A stretch of 64,000 bases of DNA from Planctomicrobium piriforme (lineage in GTDB: Bacteria > Planctomycetota > Planctomycetia > Planctomycetales > Planctomycetaceae): positions 1 to 64,000 of the forward strand of contig CAMATH010000018.1 of the NCBI GenBank assembly GCA_945860955.1, in the 5' to 3' direction. Each line of letters opens with the position of its first letter. Positions within the stretch are counted from its first letter, which is position 1. A model generated the notes under the pieces. That model made no database searches. It was not told where the DNA came from and was given only the letters and a program-made list of their open reading frames with translations. This document shows positions 7,578 through 17,251 of this stretch, piece by piece. The translations under genes were made by a program, and so were the position numbers.

Positions 7578-9083
7578 ATGCGTGGCGAGACAGAGGTCGG
7601 CCGACTCCCGGGAATTTCGCGACTTGGTTTGACCGCGCCCTATTGGCGGTGGTGTCTCTTGTCGCCTTTGGTCGTGGCGCTGGGGGCCGTGACCGCCGCG
7701 ATCGGCCAGGCGCAGGCTGAGGACTGGCCACAATTTCGTGGTCCGAACGCGAGTGGCGTCTCAACGTCGACCTTGAGGCTGCCGGTCGAATTCTCGTTCG
7801 AAAACAAGGTGCAGTGGCAGGCGACGCTGGGAGACGGAGTGAGTTGCCCGATCGTGTCACAGGGGCGTGTCTTCGCCACCGGAATGGCTGACACGAAGAA
7901 ATTCGCCATCATGGCGTTCGACGCGGCTGACGGGTCGGCGATCTGGCGCCGGGAATTTGACGCTGGCAAACTCCCCCGCATCACTCCCCCCAACAGCCAC
8001 GCCTCGTCGACTCCTGCCACCGATGGCAAACGGGTCTACGCTTATCTTAGTACGATGGGGATGATCGCGGTCGACGCCGCTTCGGGTAAGCACCTCTGGA
8101 CCGCACCCATCCAGCAGCCGGCCTATCTGATGGACTGGGGAGCCGCCTCCTCCCCCATTGTTCATGACGGTATGGTCATCTTCTGCCAGGACGATGATCT
8201 CGCCCCAATGCTCTACGCGATCGACGCCGAGACCGGAAAACTCCGCTGGAAGACCGAGCGTCCCGACATGCTCGGCGGCTACGCTGTACCGGTCATCTGT
8301 GAAGCGAACGGTCAAGTGGACATCGTCGTCTCCGGGACTGGCAAGCTGAAGGGGTACAACCCGAAAGACGGATCCGAACGCTGGACCTGCAACTCGCTGA
8401 TCCGCACGATGATGACCTCCCCTGTCGTTCGCGACGGCATCATCTACATCTCGTGCCAGAGCTACGGTGATGAGAAGCGCACCCTGAAATTCGCCCTTCT
8501 GGAATGGCTCGACACCAATCAGGACGGCGTCCTGACAAAAGAGGAGGTGCCCCCGGAATTCCGCAAACGGTTCGACGTTTCCGACCGTGACCATGACGGC
8601 GTGTTGAAAGATGCCGAGCTCGACACGGCGTTCCAATCCCCGGAAAACATGGTGGGGGGCGGGACAACGATTCAAGCGGTCCGGGGCGGCGGCCAGGGGG
8701 ATGTCACCAAGACGCACCTGTTGTGGAATCTCAAGAACACCTCCCCGTCGAATATGGTTTCGCCTCTCGTCGTCGGTAACCAGTTGTTTGTCGTGAAGCG
8801 GGGGGGGATCTCGAGTTGCTTCGACGTCCGGAATGGCGACACGTTCTGGAAGATGTCGCGGATCGGCAACCTGGGTGACTATTACAGCTCGCCCGTGGCG
8901 GGGGACGGCAAGATTTACGTCACCGGTGAGAACGGGTTCATCACCGTGCTGGCCCAGGGAGAGAAGCTCGAGGTTCTCGCCAAGAACGACATGGGTGAGC
9001 CCTGCGTGGCAACCCCCGCGATCGCGGACGGCCGAATCTACATTCGGACGCGCGAGAAGATCTTTTGTGTGGCGGAACATTAG
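7578..9083 (+). CDS. Secreted PQQ-type beta-propeller protein with inserted EF-hands
   Basis: This 501-residue exported protein is made of PQQ-like beta-propeller blades. ATG 7578 has AGGAG seven bases upstream and opens a long N-terminus with a hydrophobic stretch (LLSPLVVALGAVTAAIGQAQA) that acts as signal peptide or anchor. Planctomycete hallmarks follow: EDWPQFRGPNASGVS, then repeated blade motifs such as VFATG, WRREF and LYAIDAETGKLRWK. Near residue 310 two EF-hand loops interrupt the propeller (DTNQDGVLTKEE and DRDHDGVLKDAE), suggesting Ca2+ binding. These relatives are generally not proven dehydrogenases, so cofactor binding is unknown. It stands upstream of the glycosidase-like gene at 9156 with a 72-base gap, possibly cotranscribed. 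Confidence 0.85.
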   Translation: MRGETEVGRLPGISRLGLTAPYWRWCLLSPLVVALGAVTAAIGQAQAEDWPQFRGPNASGVSTSTLRLPVEFSFENKVQWQATLGDGVSCPIVSQGRVFATGMADTKKFAIMAFDAADGSAIWRREFDAGKLPRITPPNSHASSTPATDGKRVYAYLSTMGMIAVDAASGKHLWTAPIQQPAYLMDWGAASSPIVHDGMVIFCQDDDLAPMLYAIDAETGKLRWKTERPDMLGGYAVPVICEANGQVDIVVSGTGKLKGYNPKDGSERWTCNSLIRTMMTSPVVRDGIIYISCQSYGDEKRTLKFALLEWLDTNQDGVLTKEEVPPEFRKRFDVSDRDHDGVLKDAELDTAFQSPENMVGGGTTIQAVRGGGQGDVTKTHLLWNLKNTSPSNMVSPLVVGNQLFVVKRGGISSCFDVRNGDTFWKMSRIGNLGDYYSSPVAGDGKIYVTGENGFITVLAQGEKLEVLAKNDMGEPCVATPAIADGRIYIRTREKIFCVAEH

Positions 9084-9155
9084 AGTCGGCGGAAGGCTGA
9101 TCGAACGAATTTCCATGGCCCGGTTCGACGCTTGAATACGAAAGAGAGTGACCCT

Positions 9156-11360
9156 GTGAGTCGCTGGCGCGTCTGTGAAATCCTGTGTGGAATTCTGCTG
9201 GTCGCCTGGGCGGGATCCCCCGCGTTCGCCGCCGGTCCCAAGGTGGCGATTGTCGTCGACGCCAAGGCACCAACTCTCGAACGGACGGCGGGAACGGAAC
9301 TCGCCGGCCTACTCGGCAAGCTGTATGACGCCGACGCGAAAGTCGTCGCGACAATTCCCGCCGACGAAACCCCCACGATTGTCATCGGATCCCCCGCCAC
9401 AAACCCCGCGCTCAAACCGCTCGCCGCCGGCTGGCCGAAACTGAGCGACCAGGGGCATCTGGTCCGCAGTTCGAAACTGGGGAATCGCCCGGTGCTGTTG
9501 GTCGGCGGGGGGAGCCCGGTCGCCACGCTGTGGGCCGCGTACGAGTTGGGACACCAGTTTGGCGTCCGCTACATGCTGTATGGCGACGTCATTCCCGAAG
9601 AACCGGCCCCGTTCCGTCTCGACGGTTTCGACATCCTCCTTGAACCGAATTTGAAGCTGCGCACGTGGCGCACGGTGAACGATTTCCCCATCGGCCCCGA
9701 ATCCTGGGGACTGGAAGAGGAACAGAAGTTCGTCCGCCAGCTTGCCAAGCTGAAGTACAACCGTGTGCTGATTTCGGTCTACCCCTGGCAGCCGTTCGTG
9801 CATTTCGAGTTCGAAGGGGTGGCCAAGCAGTCGTCCCTGTTGTGGTTTGGCTATCAGTACCGCGTCGACGGAGACGCCGCAGGGCGCGGTGTGTTCAAAG
9901 GAGCCAAGCTGTTCGAAAACCCGGACTTCGCCGGCAAGACAGCGTACGCCGACCGGATCGCTGCGGGCAAACGGCTGGTCGGCGGAATCATCGACGCGGC
10001 TCACGACTTGGGAATGACTGCCGGCATCTCCATTTCGCCGCTCGAATTTCCCAAGGAGTTTGCCGCCGTTCTTCCCGGTGCGCAATCGGTCCATCAGCTC
10101 GAAACCCTCACCATTGGTCCCGGCCCGATGCAGAAGCCGGGGGACAAGACGCTGCACGCTTTGGCCCAGGCACAAATCCGTGGCTATCTGGACGCCTATC
10201 CGACACTGGACGTGTTGTATCTCACGCTCCCCGAGTTTCCCGGCTGGGCCGAACACCATGCCGAGGCGTGGAAACGGCTGGCCGGCCGATCAAAACTGGG
10301 GAGCGACATCACACTTGAAAAACTGACCGAAGCGGCTCGCAATCGCAAGACGATCGCGTCGGGGGAGCGGGGGGTCGCCGCCTTTCGCGGCAATGTGACC
10401 GCACTCGATTTTCTCCAGACACTGCTGGCCGATCCCGAGACGTTGAAGCGGCCGGGCGGGGGACAAGTGGAAACGGTACTGATCGACGCCGACCCGGCTC
10501 TGTTTCCCGTTCTCGATCGAGTCGCTCCCGCAGGGGCGCACACGTTGAATTTCATCGACTACACCGCGCTGCGGAGTGTCGCGAGCAGGGAGCTGCTGGC
10601 GGATATCCCCACCCGAAAGATTCCCAGCAGCCTGATCCTGACGCTCGCCGACGACAATGTGGGAATGCTGCCGCAGTCGTCGGTGACGGCGCTGCACGAA
10701 CTGACCGCCGACCTGCGAAAACATGGTTTCGAAGGGTTTTCAACGCGGTACTGGATGCCGGGCGATCTCGATTTGAGCGCATACTATCTGAGCCGGTCGA
10801 GCTTTGACTCGGGGGCGACGCCGACACAGTCGCTGCACGATCTGGTCGCGCCGTTGTGCGGCGAAGGAGTGGTCGATCGGGTGCAGTTGGTCTTTGACCA
10901 CATCGAACAGGCGACCGCGCTGATCGAAAAGAACGACATCGGCTTTTCGTTCCCCATTCCGGGAGTGGTGCTGAAACACTACGAAAGCGGGACGGAGGTT
11001 CCCGCCTGGTGGGGCGAAGTGAGCGCGGCGTATCTGAACGCGATGAACGAGGCGTATCGCGCGAACCAGCGCTCCCGGCTCGAAGGACGCAGTTTCACGC
11101 TGTATCTGGCGCGACGCCTGGATTTCGCGTTCAATTACATGACGGCGATGGAAGCGGTCAAAAAGGCGGGGATCGCCAAACGGGCGGGAGACAAAGAGAC
11201 GCACGCGACCCAATTGCAGGCCGCCGTCGACGCCCTACACGACGCTCTCAACGCGCAGGCGGCCGTCGCCCGCAGCAACAGCGACCGGGGAGTGATCGCG
11301 GTCCTCAACGAGTACGGTTATCGACCGTTGAAGAAGGAATTGGAATCGCTGGAGGAATAG
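9156..11360 (+). CDS. Secreted glycoside-hydrolase-like protein (alpha-glucuronidase-type N-terminus)
   Basis: I use GTG 9156 (734 residues), preceded by AAAGAGAG, because it opens a clean signal peptide (ILCGILLVAWAGSPAFA). The longer TTG frame at 9132 adds only a polar stub. After cleavage, residues of about 25-150 (VAIVVDAKAPTLERTAGTEL..., IVIGSPATNP, LLVGGGSPVATLWAAYELG) match the alpha/beta domain that precedes the catalytic barrel in alpha-glucuronidase, GH20 and GH84-like enzymes. A barrel-like region follows (LRTWRTVNDFP, KYNRVLISVYPWQPF). The exact family and the catalytic acids cannot be fixed by eye. The likely role is processing of an exogenous polysaccharide in the periplasm. Its stop lies one base from that of the convergent MscS-type gene. 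Confidence 0.7.
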   Translation: MSRWRVCEILCGILLVAWAGSPAFAAGPKVAIVVDAKAPTLERTAGTELAGLLGKLYDADAKVVATIPADETPTIVIGSPATNPALKPLAAGWPKLSDQGHLVRSSKLGNRPVLLVGGGSPVATLWAAYELGHQFGVRYMLYGDVIPEEPAPFRLDGFDILLEPNLKLRTWRTVNDFPIGPESWGLEEEQKFVRQLAKLKYNRVLISVYPWQPFVHFEFEGVAKQSSLLWFGYQYRVDGDAAGRGVFKGAKLFENPDFAGKTAYADRIAAGKRLVGGIIDAAHDLGMTAGISISPLEFPKEFAAVLPGAQSVHQLETLTIGPGPMQKPGDKTLHALAQAQIRGYLDAYPTLDVLYLTLPEFPGWAEHHAEAWKRLAGRSKLGSDITLEKLTEAARNRKTIASGERGVAAFRGNVTALDFLQTLLADPETLKRPGGGQVETVLIDADPALFPVLDRVAPAGAHTLNFIDYTALRSVASRELLADIPTRKIPSSLILTLADDNVGMLPQSSVTALHELTADLRKHGFEGFSTRYWMPGDLDLSAYYLSRSSFDSGATPTQSLHDLVAPLCGEGVVDRVQLVFDHIEQATALIEKNDIGFSFPIPGVVLKHYESGTEVPAWWGEVSAAYLNAMNEAYRANQRSRLEGRSFTLYLARRLDFAFNYMTAMEAVKKAGIAKRAGDKETHATQLQAAVDALHDALNAQAAVARSNSDRGVIAVLNEYGYRPLKKELESLEE

Positions 11361-11361
11361 C

Positions 11362-14300
11362 TCATCCCGCCTTCAACGGCACGTGGGGCCGGGGCGGTGA
11401 TTCCGGGGCTCGTTCGGCTCCCGCACGCGCTGAATCGGCCGCCGCTGGTTGTTCGTTGCTCCCTGTCGTCGGGACCACGGGAGGCTGGACGGGGATGGCG
11501 TTGACGGGAGTCGCCGGAGGCTTGGCGGGAGTGGTGGGCGGAACCGTGGTCACGATACCGGCTTCCTGAAACTCCCGTTTGATCAGCGTCAACAATTCGT
11601 GCCGAACCTGGGAGGTGACGTCGCAACTCGCGACACACACACGCAGGGTGAAGCTGAGGGCGTTGTCGGTGAATTCTTCGAACTGCGCCGCCGGCGGGGG
11701 CTGTTTCAACACCAGCCGATGTTTCATCGCCACCCCCAGCAGCAGTCCCCGAGCGAAATCGGGGTCGGTCCCCATCGCCACGCGGACTTTCAACGTCAGC
11801 CGGGTGAGCGTGTTGGTGAGCGTCCAATTGATCACCCGGCCGGTGATGAGTTCCTTATTGGGAACGATCAACTCACGCAGTTCGCCGTCGGTGATGGTGG
11901 TCGCCCGCATCCGGATTCGGGTGACCGTTCCGGTGACGTCACCAATCGAAACGATGTCGCCAATCCGTACGGGGCGTTCGAACAGCAGAATCAGCCCCGA
12001 GACAAAGTTGGCAAAGATCTCCTGCAGTCCAAACCCCAGTCCGACGGTCATCGCCGCCACCAGCCAGTTTAATTCCGCCCAGCCAATTCCCAACTGACTG
12101 AACGCGGCCAGCACCCCCAGCACAATCACGCTATACCGGCAGACCGCTGCGACCGCGTAGCGTCCCCCCGCGTCAAGCTGGGTCCGCGACAGGAAGCCGA
12201 CGTCCAGTAATTCCGGCAACGTCCGTTCGCAAAACCAGGTGAAGATCCCAATCACGATGGCAACCGCCACGCCAGCGACTGTAATCAACCCGGCTGTTCC
12301 CTCGTCGTCGGTCGAATCGAGAATCCGAAACGGGTGCGGCCAGAGTTCAATCGTCTGAAAGATACGCAAAGCCGGCAGTACCTGTCCCCAAATCCACCAG
12401 CACCCCATCACAAACAGGGCGACGGTGGCCATTCGCAGCAAGTGCCTAAGTTGGGCACCGCCACTTTCAATTGTCGGCAACCCCCCATTGGACTCTTCGT
12501 CGGCCGCGATGGCACCAGCCAAAGTCGTACCAAACCGCGGCAGAACCCAGCCAACCGTCAATCGTTCGACAATGCACAGCGCGCCCCACAAGCCCAGCAT
12601 CCCCAACAACCGGACTTCGAGCTGCACCGCGGTGTAATGATAACCCCAGAGGGAAAGCCCGGCGAAAACCAGGGGAATCGCGACAGAAACGGCTGGCCAG
12701 AGACTCCCGACCGAGCGCCGCCATTGCGATTGACTGAGGGAGACATTATCGCTGGCCGCCTGGGGTTGTTCTGGTGCCAGTCGACGCAGAGCCCACCACA
12801 AGAGAATCTGCAGACAGACGAATGCGAACCGCCCGAGCGCGCTGCGGACGAGATCCCCCGCGAAGTGGATTCCCCACATGGTGAGGAACAACAACGGCAC
12901 GCCCCACCAGCTCAGGATGCGGGCGACCCGTCGCCAGGCCGAAACCCGTTCCACCTGCCAGGCCAGCAGGGTCGGATTCAGCGAATTCAGCCGAGTCCCC
13001 ATCCGTACGATTCGCAACGGGAACAACAACAGCGCCGCCGACTGCATTCCCCGCCCCGCGGCGGCCGTTAGTTCGTTCAGATTGATTGCCACGACCCGAC
13101 TTCCGAGAAACCACAAGACCAACGGAAACGTGATCGCTCCCGTCCAGACCACGGTGATCGCCAGTCGATACCGATCGCCATCGGTCGCGCTGCGGCCCGT
13201 TTCCGCCCGCAGTTGATGTTGCCTGCGCCGGCCCAGTAGAAACGCTCCCCCGGCCGTGACCAGCGCTAACAGATACACTCCGGGATTCGTCTGGACATCC
13301 TGGGCGATTCCAACCCCAACGCCACTCCAGAACGAAGGACGCAACAAATCCGAGACGGCCTGAAACAGCCGGGGACCGTCCGCCGACTGCGGCGGGACCG
13401 TGCTGCGAATCCACAACACATGCTCGTCGCAAAAGCGGGCGTATTCCTGCGTCTGGCGAAAAAGTTGCCGTTCCGCGGTTTCGAGTTCCATCAGCGATTC
13501 GAGGTACCGGCCCGTGTCGCCAATCAAACCGTCGAGGTAGCCCCGCCGGGAATTCAGCAGCGATTGAAGGCTGTCGGTTTCCGTCTTGGTAAGCGTCACC
13601 CCGTTTTTTGCCAGCTCTTTTTTCTCGCGCGTAACTGCGGTCGCCAGGTCCGCGAGTCGGCTGCGGGCCTCTTCGTGGTCGGCCAGTTGAAGGCTCAGTT
13701 GAGCCGTTTCATGTTCCCGTTCGCGCGACCGCTCTTTGAGTCCCGCCGCACTGGGAAGACTCTCCCTGCGTCGACGCAACACGACCGCGACGGTTTCGGT
13801 GAAACCCGCCTTTTTTGCCCGGCTGGAGATCTTCTCGAATTCTTCGAGCAGTTCGGACGATTGCGCGTCGACGGCGTCGGACTGCTTTCTCGCAAGTTCA
13901 ATCTTGCCGGCCAGCCCCTTGCGTTCCCGCGTGTATTCGGCGTTCTTCTCGGCGAACCGGCGAACCGCGTCGGGAACCGCATCGACCTGCCGCGCCGCCT
14001 CATTCGCTTCGGTGTCGACCTCGCTCTGTCGGCGGGAGTTGACCCCTTCCTCCCAGGCGGCGACGAGTGACTTGGCGTACTCCAGTTCCACGGCAGCCAG
14101 GTCGCGGCGCGCGACCATCAGTTCCGCCGTCTCTTTGTAGGTGATCTGTTCCTGCTGCAGCAGTTCCAGTTCGGCGGACGTCGCCCGGCGGCGGGCGGAG
14201 AGCAGCATCTGGTCGGCTTCCTGCTGCGCTTCGGAAAGATCTTCGCTGGAACCCCGTTTGAGCTGCTGGTCGATCTCGTCGCGCTCTTCCTCGAGTCGGG

Positions 14301-14925
14301 CGTACTGGTTGGGAATCTCCTGGCGCCGGGAAGACCGGCGCGTCATTTCCGCCTCCGCCTCTTCGTGTTTCTGCCGCCAATCTTCGAGCGTGGCCTCGGC
14401 GTGACTCAACCCCTCTTCCAATTGCGTCAGCGGGGCTTGCGGATCGACCAGTGTCGAGGGGGTCGGCCGGGACGCGACAAGCTGCGCCTGAGTCGCTGCG
14501 AGTTCTTCGGGTTCCAGCTCGGCGAGTTTGCGGAACTTCTGTTGCCGATGTGAGAACTCGCGTGCCTCGGCGAGAGCGTCGAGCGTCCGTTTGTAGGCGT
14601 CGATGAGGGTGGTTTGTTCCTCGGGCTCCAGGTCTGAGTTGCCTTGCGCGCGTTGGATCCGGGCTTTGACAACCGCCTCGGAAACCGTCGACAGATCCTC
14701 CGCGTCCTCCGCGTGATCCGCGTCATCCGGGACAGTTGTGGGAGGTTTCGGCGCGGGTTGTAGCTCGGCTTCCGCCACTGCGGGCTGTGTCGGCTTGGGC
14801 GGTGTCTTTTGTCCCCCGTTCGCGGGACGCTGGGCGACAGCGAGCGCAGGCAGAGTCAGACAAACCAAACAGACGACGATCCACCGCCGAACTCTGGGGA
14901 ATCCCCACATCGCGCAACCATCCAT
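11362..14925 (-). CDS. Large MscS-family mechanosensitive channel (MscK/MscM-like)
   Basis: This 1187-residue inner-membrane channel is predicted to release solutes on hypo-osmotic shock. ATG 14925 has a strong GGAGGTG upstream, and the protein starts with a signal peptide (WIVVCLVCLTLPALAVAQ). A long periplasmic coiled-coil region (about 70-520, rich in Glu, Gln, Arg and Leu) is followed by about ten membrane segments. The MscS core near residues 920-1120 has the pore helix (LVAAMTVGLGFGLQEIFANF) and the beta-domain sequence (RPVRIGDIVSIGDVTGTVTRI, LIVPNKELITGRVINW). The last 50 residues are Pro/Ala-rich and disordered. The size and layout match MscK-type channels rather than small MscS. It appears monocistronic. 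Confidence 0.92.
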   Translation of the reverse strand: MDGCAMWGFPRVRRWIVVCLVCLTLPALAVAQRPANGGQKTPPKPTQPAVAEAELQPAPKPPTTVPDDADHAEDAEDLSTVSEAVVKARIQRAQGNSDLEPEEQTTLIDAYKRTLDALAEAREFSHRQQKFRKLAELEPEELAATQAQLVASRPTPSTLVDPQAPLTQLEEGLSHAEATLEDWRQKHEEAEAEMTRRSSRRQEIPNQYARLEEERDEIDQQLKRGSSEDLSEAQQEADQMLLSARRRATSAELELLQQEQITYKETAELMVARRDLAAVELEYAKSLVAAWEEGVNSRRQSEVDTEANEAARQVDAVPDAVRRFAEKNAEYTRERKGLAGKIELARKQSDAVDAQSSELLEEFEKISSRAKKAGFTETVAVVLRRRRESLPSAAGLKERSREREHETAQLSLQLADHEEARSRLADLATAVTREKKELAKNGVTLTKTETDSLQSLLNSRRGYLDGLIGDTGRYLESLMELETAERQLFRQTQEYARFCDEHVLWIRSTVPPQSADGPRLFQAVSDLLRPSFWSGVGVGIAQDVQTNPGVYLLALVTAGGAFLLGRRRQHQLRAETGRSATDGDRYRLAITVVWTGAITFPLVLWFLGSRVVAINLNELTAAAGRGMQSAALLLFPLRIVRMGTRLNSLNPTLLAWQVERVSAWRRVARILSWWGVPLLFLTMWGIHFAGDLVRSALGRFAFVCLQILLWWALRRLAPEQPQAASDNVSLSQSQWRRSVGSLWPAVSVAIPLVFAGLSLWGYHYTAVQLEVRLLGMLGLWGALCIVERLTVGWVLPRFGTTLAGAIAADEESNGGLPTIESGGAQLRHLLRMATVALFVMGCWWIWGQVLPALRIFQTIELWPHPFRILDSTDDEGTAGLITVAGVAVAIVIGIFTWFCERTLPELLDVGFLSRTQLDAGGRYAVAAVCRYSVIVLGVLAAFSQLGIGWAELNWLVAAMTVGLGFGLQEIFANFVSGLILLFERPVRIGDIVSIGDVTGTVTRIRMRATTITDGELRELIVPNKELITGRVINWTLTNTLTRLTLKVRVAMGTDPDFARGLLLGVAMKHRLVLKQPPPAAQFEEFTDNALSFTLRVCVASCDVTSQVRHELLTLIKREFQEAGIVTTVPPTTPAKPPATPVNAIPVQPPVVPTTGSNEQPAAADSARAGAERAPESPPRPHVPLKAG

Positions 14926-15239
14926 GACAGCACCTCCGTCGAGTCAATGCGGGAGGATATGGAATTGGCCCCGACGGGGAAAGAGCGATTCACTGCACGA
15001 TTGAGGTGCTGATGTGCAACACACGCCAAGAACGAAGCTCCCAGTCCAGTCAGGCTTGCGTGTATCGCAGTTTGCAACACAACGGCGGGAACGAGATTTT
15101 CCATGGCGCGATCTGAGACAAAACGTACAGAATCCAGGACCAGTCCACTGATGGTTCGTCTGAACGCCGAGAGTAAACTGGCGCTGACAACCGCGGCTGG
15201 CCAAACGTTTGCACTCGTTTCGGAGCATCTCGACTGCGG
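14926..15239. other. Intergenic region upstream of the MscS-type gene
   Basis: The stretch between the small membrane protein gene and the channel gene contains only the Shine-Dalgarno GGAGGTG of the channel near 14931-14937 (minus strand). The ORFs seen here lack start signals and have no recognisable domain. No repeat was found. Confidence 0.4.
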
Positions 15240-15476
15240 TCAGTCCCCAAAAAAAATCCGCACCATGGGATACAGAATGCGAAACACGAGCTCGTCGCCC
15301 AGGACCAGGAGGAACAGCATCACATAGAACGCTGTGATGGTCCCCATGCCCCAAGCGGTGTTTCGCGCCCACCGTTCCCGCCGATTGAACAGACGAACCG
15401 CCAGCCAGAGTCCGAACGCCACCCAGGCGACTCCGAACAACGCAACGGCGAGTTCTAGAAGATCCGTTTCGCTCAC
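15240..15476 (-). CDS. Small two-helix membrane protein
   Basis: This 78-residue protein starts at GTG 15476 with AGGA four to five bases upstream. It has two clear membrane helices, LLELAVALFGVAWVAFGLWL and TITAFYVMLFLLVLGDELVF, separated by a short basic loop (NRRERWARN) that by the positive-inside rule should face the cytoplasm. I do not recognise the family. The amphipathic charges and composition argue for a real gene rather than a shadow, because no plausible gene overlaps it on the other strand. Confidence 0.6.
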   Translation of the reverse strand: MSETDLLELAVALFGVAWVAFGLWLAVRLFNRRERWARNTAWGMGTITAFYVMLFLLVLGDELVFRILYPMVRIFFGD

Positions 15477-15623
15477 TGGTTCCTACTTTCGCGACGCGAT
15501 AGCCTATCGTCTCTCACGAGACTGCCCCCCAAATTGTGTTTTGAGGCCCTCTGCAAACTACCGCACACATGGCGCGCAGTCAAACTGCGTTCATTCCACA
15601 ACCCCCACCCCACACCGACTCTC

Positions 15624-16595
15624 ATGCCTGTCACCCGGTTCGCCATCATCCTGCTGGTTATCACTTCGGCTTGGTTTGCCACTCGGTCGGCAGACGCCCA
15701 AGAGCGACCCACGTTCCGCCAGACGCTGCAAGCCCGTCAGCGCGAGACTGTCAAAGTCGTCGCCGACTACATCGCGAGTCACCCCGAGGGGGATGACGCA
15801 GACGAAGCGAGAACCTGGGTGTTTGAAACCGTGATCGCGGGTGGATTCGAACAGGAAGCGCTTTCCGTGGCTCGGTCCTGCCTCGAACGCCCCCAAGTCG
15901 ACCCGGCGCTGCGCACGCTGGCGCTGCAGGTGGTCTGTGTGGGGGCCGCCCGGCAGGGGGATCTGGTTGCGGCGCAAACTGTCTACGCTCAATACGTGCG
16001 GGGATTTCGTGTGCAGTCGCCGTTCAAGGCCCTCGACGTGGCGTCGGTCCTCGCCGCCCGCGCCCAGCTCGCGGGAGACCGGGAAACGATTCGCGGAATT
16101 TACGACGCGTTTTCATCGCAATTCGCCTTGAATTCCCAGGCGACTGAAATCGTCGAAAATCGACTCGCCAGGATGGACCTTCTGGGGAAACCCGCGCCGG
16201 CGATCCAGACGACCGATCTGGAGGGACAGGCCGCCTCCCTCACTGACTTCGCGGGCAAGGTGGTCCTGGTCGACTTCTGGGCGACAAACTGCGCCCCGTG
16301 TATCGCCGAGTTCCCCAATCTGCGCCGGCTGTATCGCCAGCACCAGGGGGCCGGCTTCGAGATTCTGGGAGTCAGTTTCGACGACAGTCCCCAATCGGTC
16401 GCGTCCTTCGCAAAACAGCAACAGCTTCCGTGGCGGCAAGTGATGAATCCAGGGGGCCGGGGAGGAATCGCCGACAAGTTTCAAACCCGCACCATCCCCG
16501 CGCTGTTTCTGGTCAACCGCAAAGGCGAGATCGCGTTCGTGGATGTCCGCGGCGACGAGTTGCGGGAAGCGGTGGAGAAACTTTTGAAGGAATAG
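15624..16595 (+). CDS. Exported thioredoxin-like (TlpA/ResA-type) protein
   Basis: ATG 15624 begins a signal peptide (RFAIILLVITSAWFATRSADAQ), giving 324 residues; the longer GTG/TTG-type extension upstream is not supported. Residues of about 30-180 form a helical, TPR-like or helical-repeat region of unknown role. From about residue 190 the AhpC/TSA-Redoxin fold appears: GKPAPAIQTTDLEG, then VVLVDFWATNCAPC with the redox pair Cys223/Cys226, then ILGVSFDDS, and a cis-Pro segment (TRTIPALFLVN). It is predicted to be a membrane-anchored or periplasmic thiol-disulfide oxidoreductase. Similar architectures are widespread in planctomycetes. Confidence 0.88.
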   Translation: MPVTRFAIILLVITSAWFATRSADAQERPTFRQTLQARQRETVKVVADYIASHPEGDDADEARTWVFETVIAGGFEQEALSVARSCLERPQVDPALRTLALQVVCVGAARQGDLVAAQTVYAQYVRGFRVQSPFKALDVASVLAARAQLAGDRETIRGIYDAFSSQFALNSQATEIVENRLARMDLLGKPAPAIQTTDLEGQAASLTDFAGKVVLVDFWATNCAPCIAEFPNLRRLYRQHQGAGFEILGVSFDDSPQSVASFAKQQQLPWRQVMNPGGRGGIADKFQTRTIPALFLVNRKGEIAFVDVRGDELREAVEKLLKE

Positions 16596-16668
16596 TTCGT
16601 CGCACGTTGAGTTGGGTTGCTTTGCAACCTGGCAACCAAGGAATACCATTCAAAAGGACCATATCCCA

Positions 16669-16818
16669 ATGAATCGCCGTGAATTCCTCCGCCGTGGCGC
16701 GCTGTCGGCACCCGGTCGAAAACCGGTGGTGCCGGACGACATGGGAAAGCTGATCGTTCCCGGAATGAGCCGACTGTTTTACCTGCGGGATCACAACGGG
16801 ATTGAACTGGCGGAGTGA
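16669..16818 (+). pseudogene. Truncated Tat-signal mini-ORF
   Basis: A 49-codon frame starts with MNRREFLRRGALSA, a twin-arginine-like leader nearly identical to that of the amidohydrolase at 17248 (MNRRELLRGGLLSA). The 5' DNA is also similar over about 40 bases. After the leader it continues with a short segment (DDMGKLIVPGMSRLFYLRDH) and stops. No hydrophobic core or catalytic domain follows. I interpret it as a gene remnant whose leader joins the end of an unrelated or collapsed frame. Translation as a short peptide cannot be excluded. Confidence 0.5.
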
Positions 16819-16918
16819 CCGCCATTGATTCCGCAGCGAGACTCCGTCATTGTGCCGTTTCGCCTGGAATGGGCCATCAAAAGCCTTGCCATCGCCCCCC
16901 ACGCTTCCCAACACTCCG

Positions 16919-17251
16919 ATGCCAAAACAGTCCCTCGAAGTCCGGTACCTGGCGCGACTGTACGGAATTCGTCACGTCCCAAACCCTTTGTCCGCCATGA
17001 TACGAGCCCTCGCGCTCCGCTGGTCTCTATTTGGCGGATTTCTCGGCGCATTGGCGTTTGTCGAGTATTTGCAGGGCAATTTTCACCTTACGGAATTCAC
17101 AGCGGGCATGGTAATTGGGCTCATTCTCTGCGACATAACCCGATGTCGTTTCGCCGCCAGACTTTGGCCGCTGACCTGCCAAATCACCGATTGGAACCGG
17201 GTTGAGTCACTCCTGAAAGAACTCCGTTCGAAAGAGCCCCCCCCCAAATGA
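16919..17251 (+). CDS. Small membrane protein upstream of the amidohydrolase
   Basis: This frame from ATG 16919 encodes 110 residues with two hydrophobic segments (LRWSLFGGFLGALAFVEYLQG and FTAGMVIGLILCDITRC) and a charged C-terminus ending in KEPPPK. I do not recognise the family. Its stop overlaps the ATG of the next gene by four bases (ATGA), so the two are probably translationally coupled. ATG 16997 (MIRALALRW) is an alternative start giving 84 residues; no good Shine-Dalgarno decides between them. Confidence 0.5.
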   Translation: MPKQSLEVRYLARLYGIRHVPNPLSAMIRALALRWSLFGGFLGALAFVEYLQGNFHLTEFTAGMVIGLILCDITRCRFAARLWPLTCQITDWNRVESLLKELRSKEPPPK

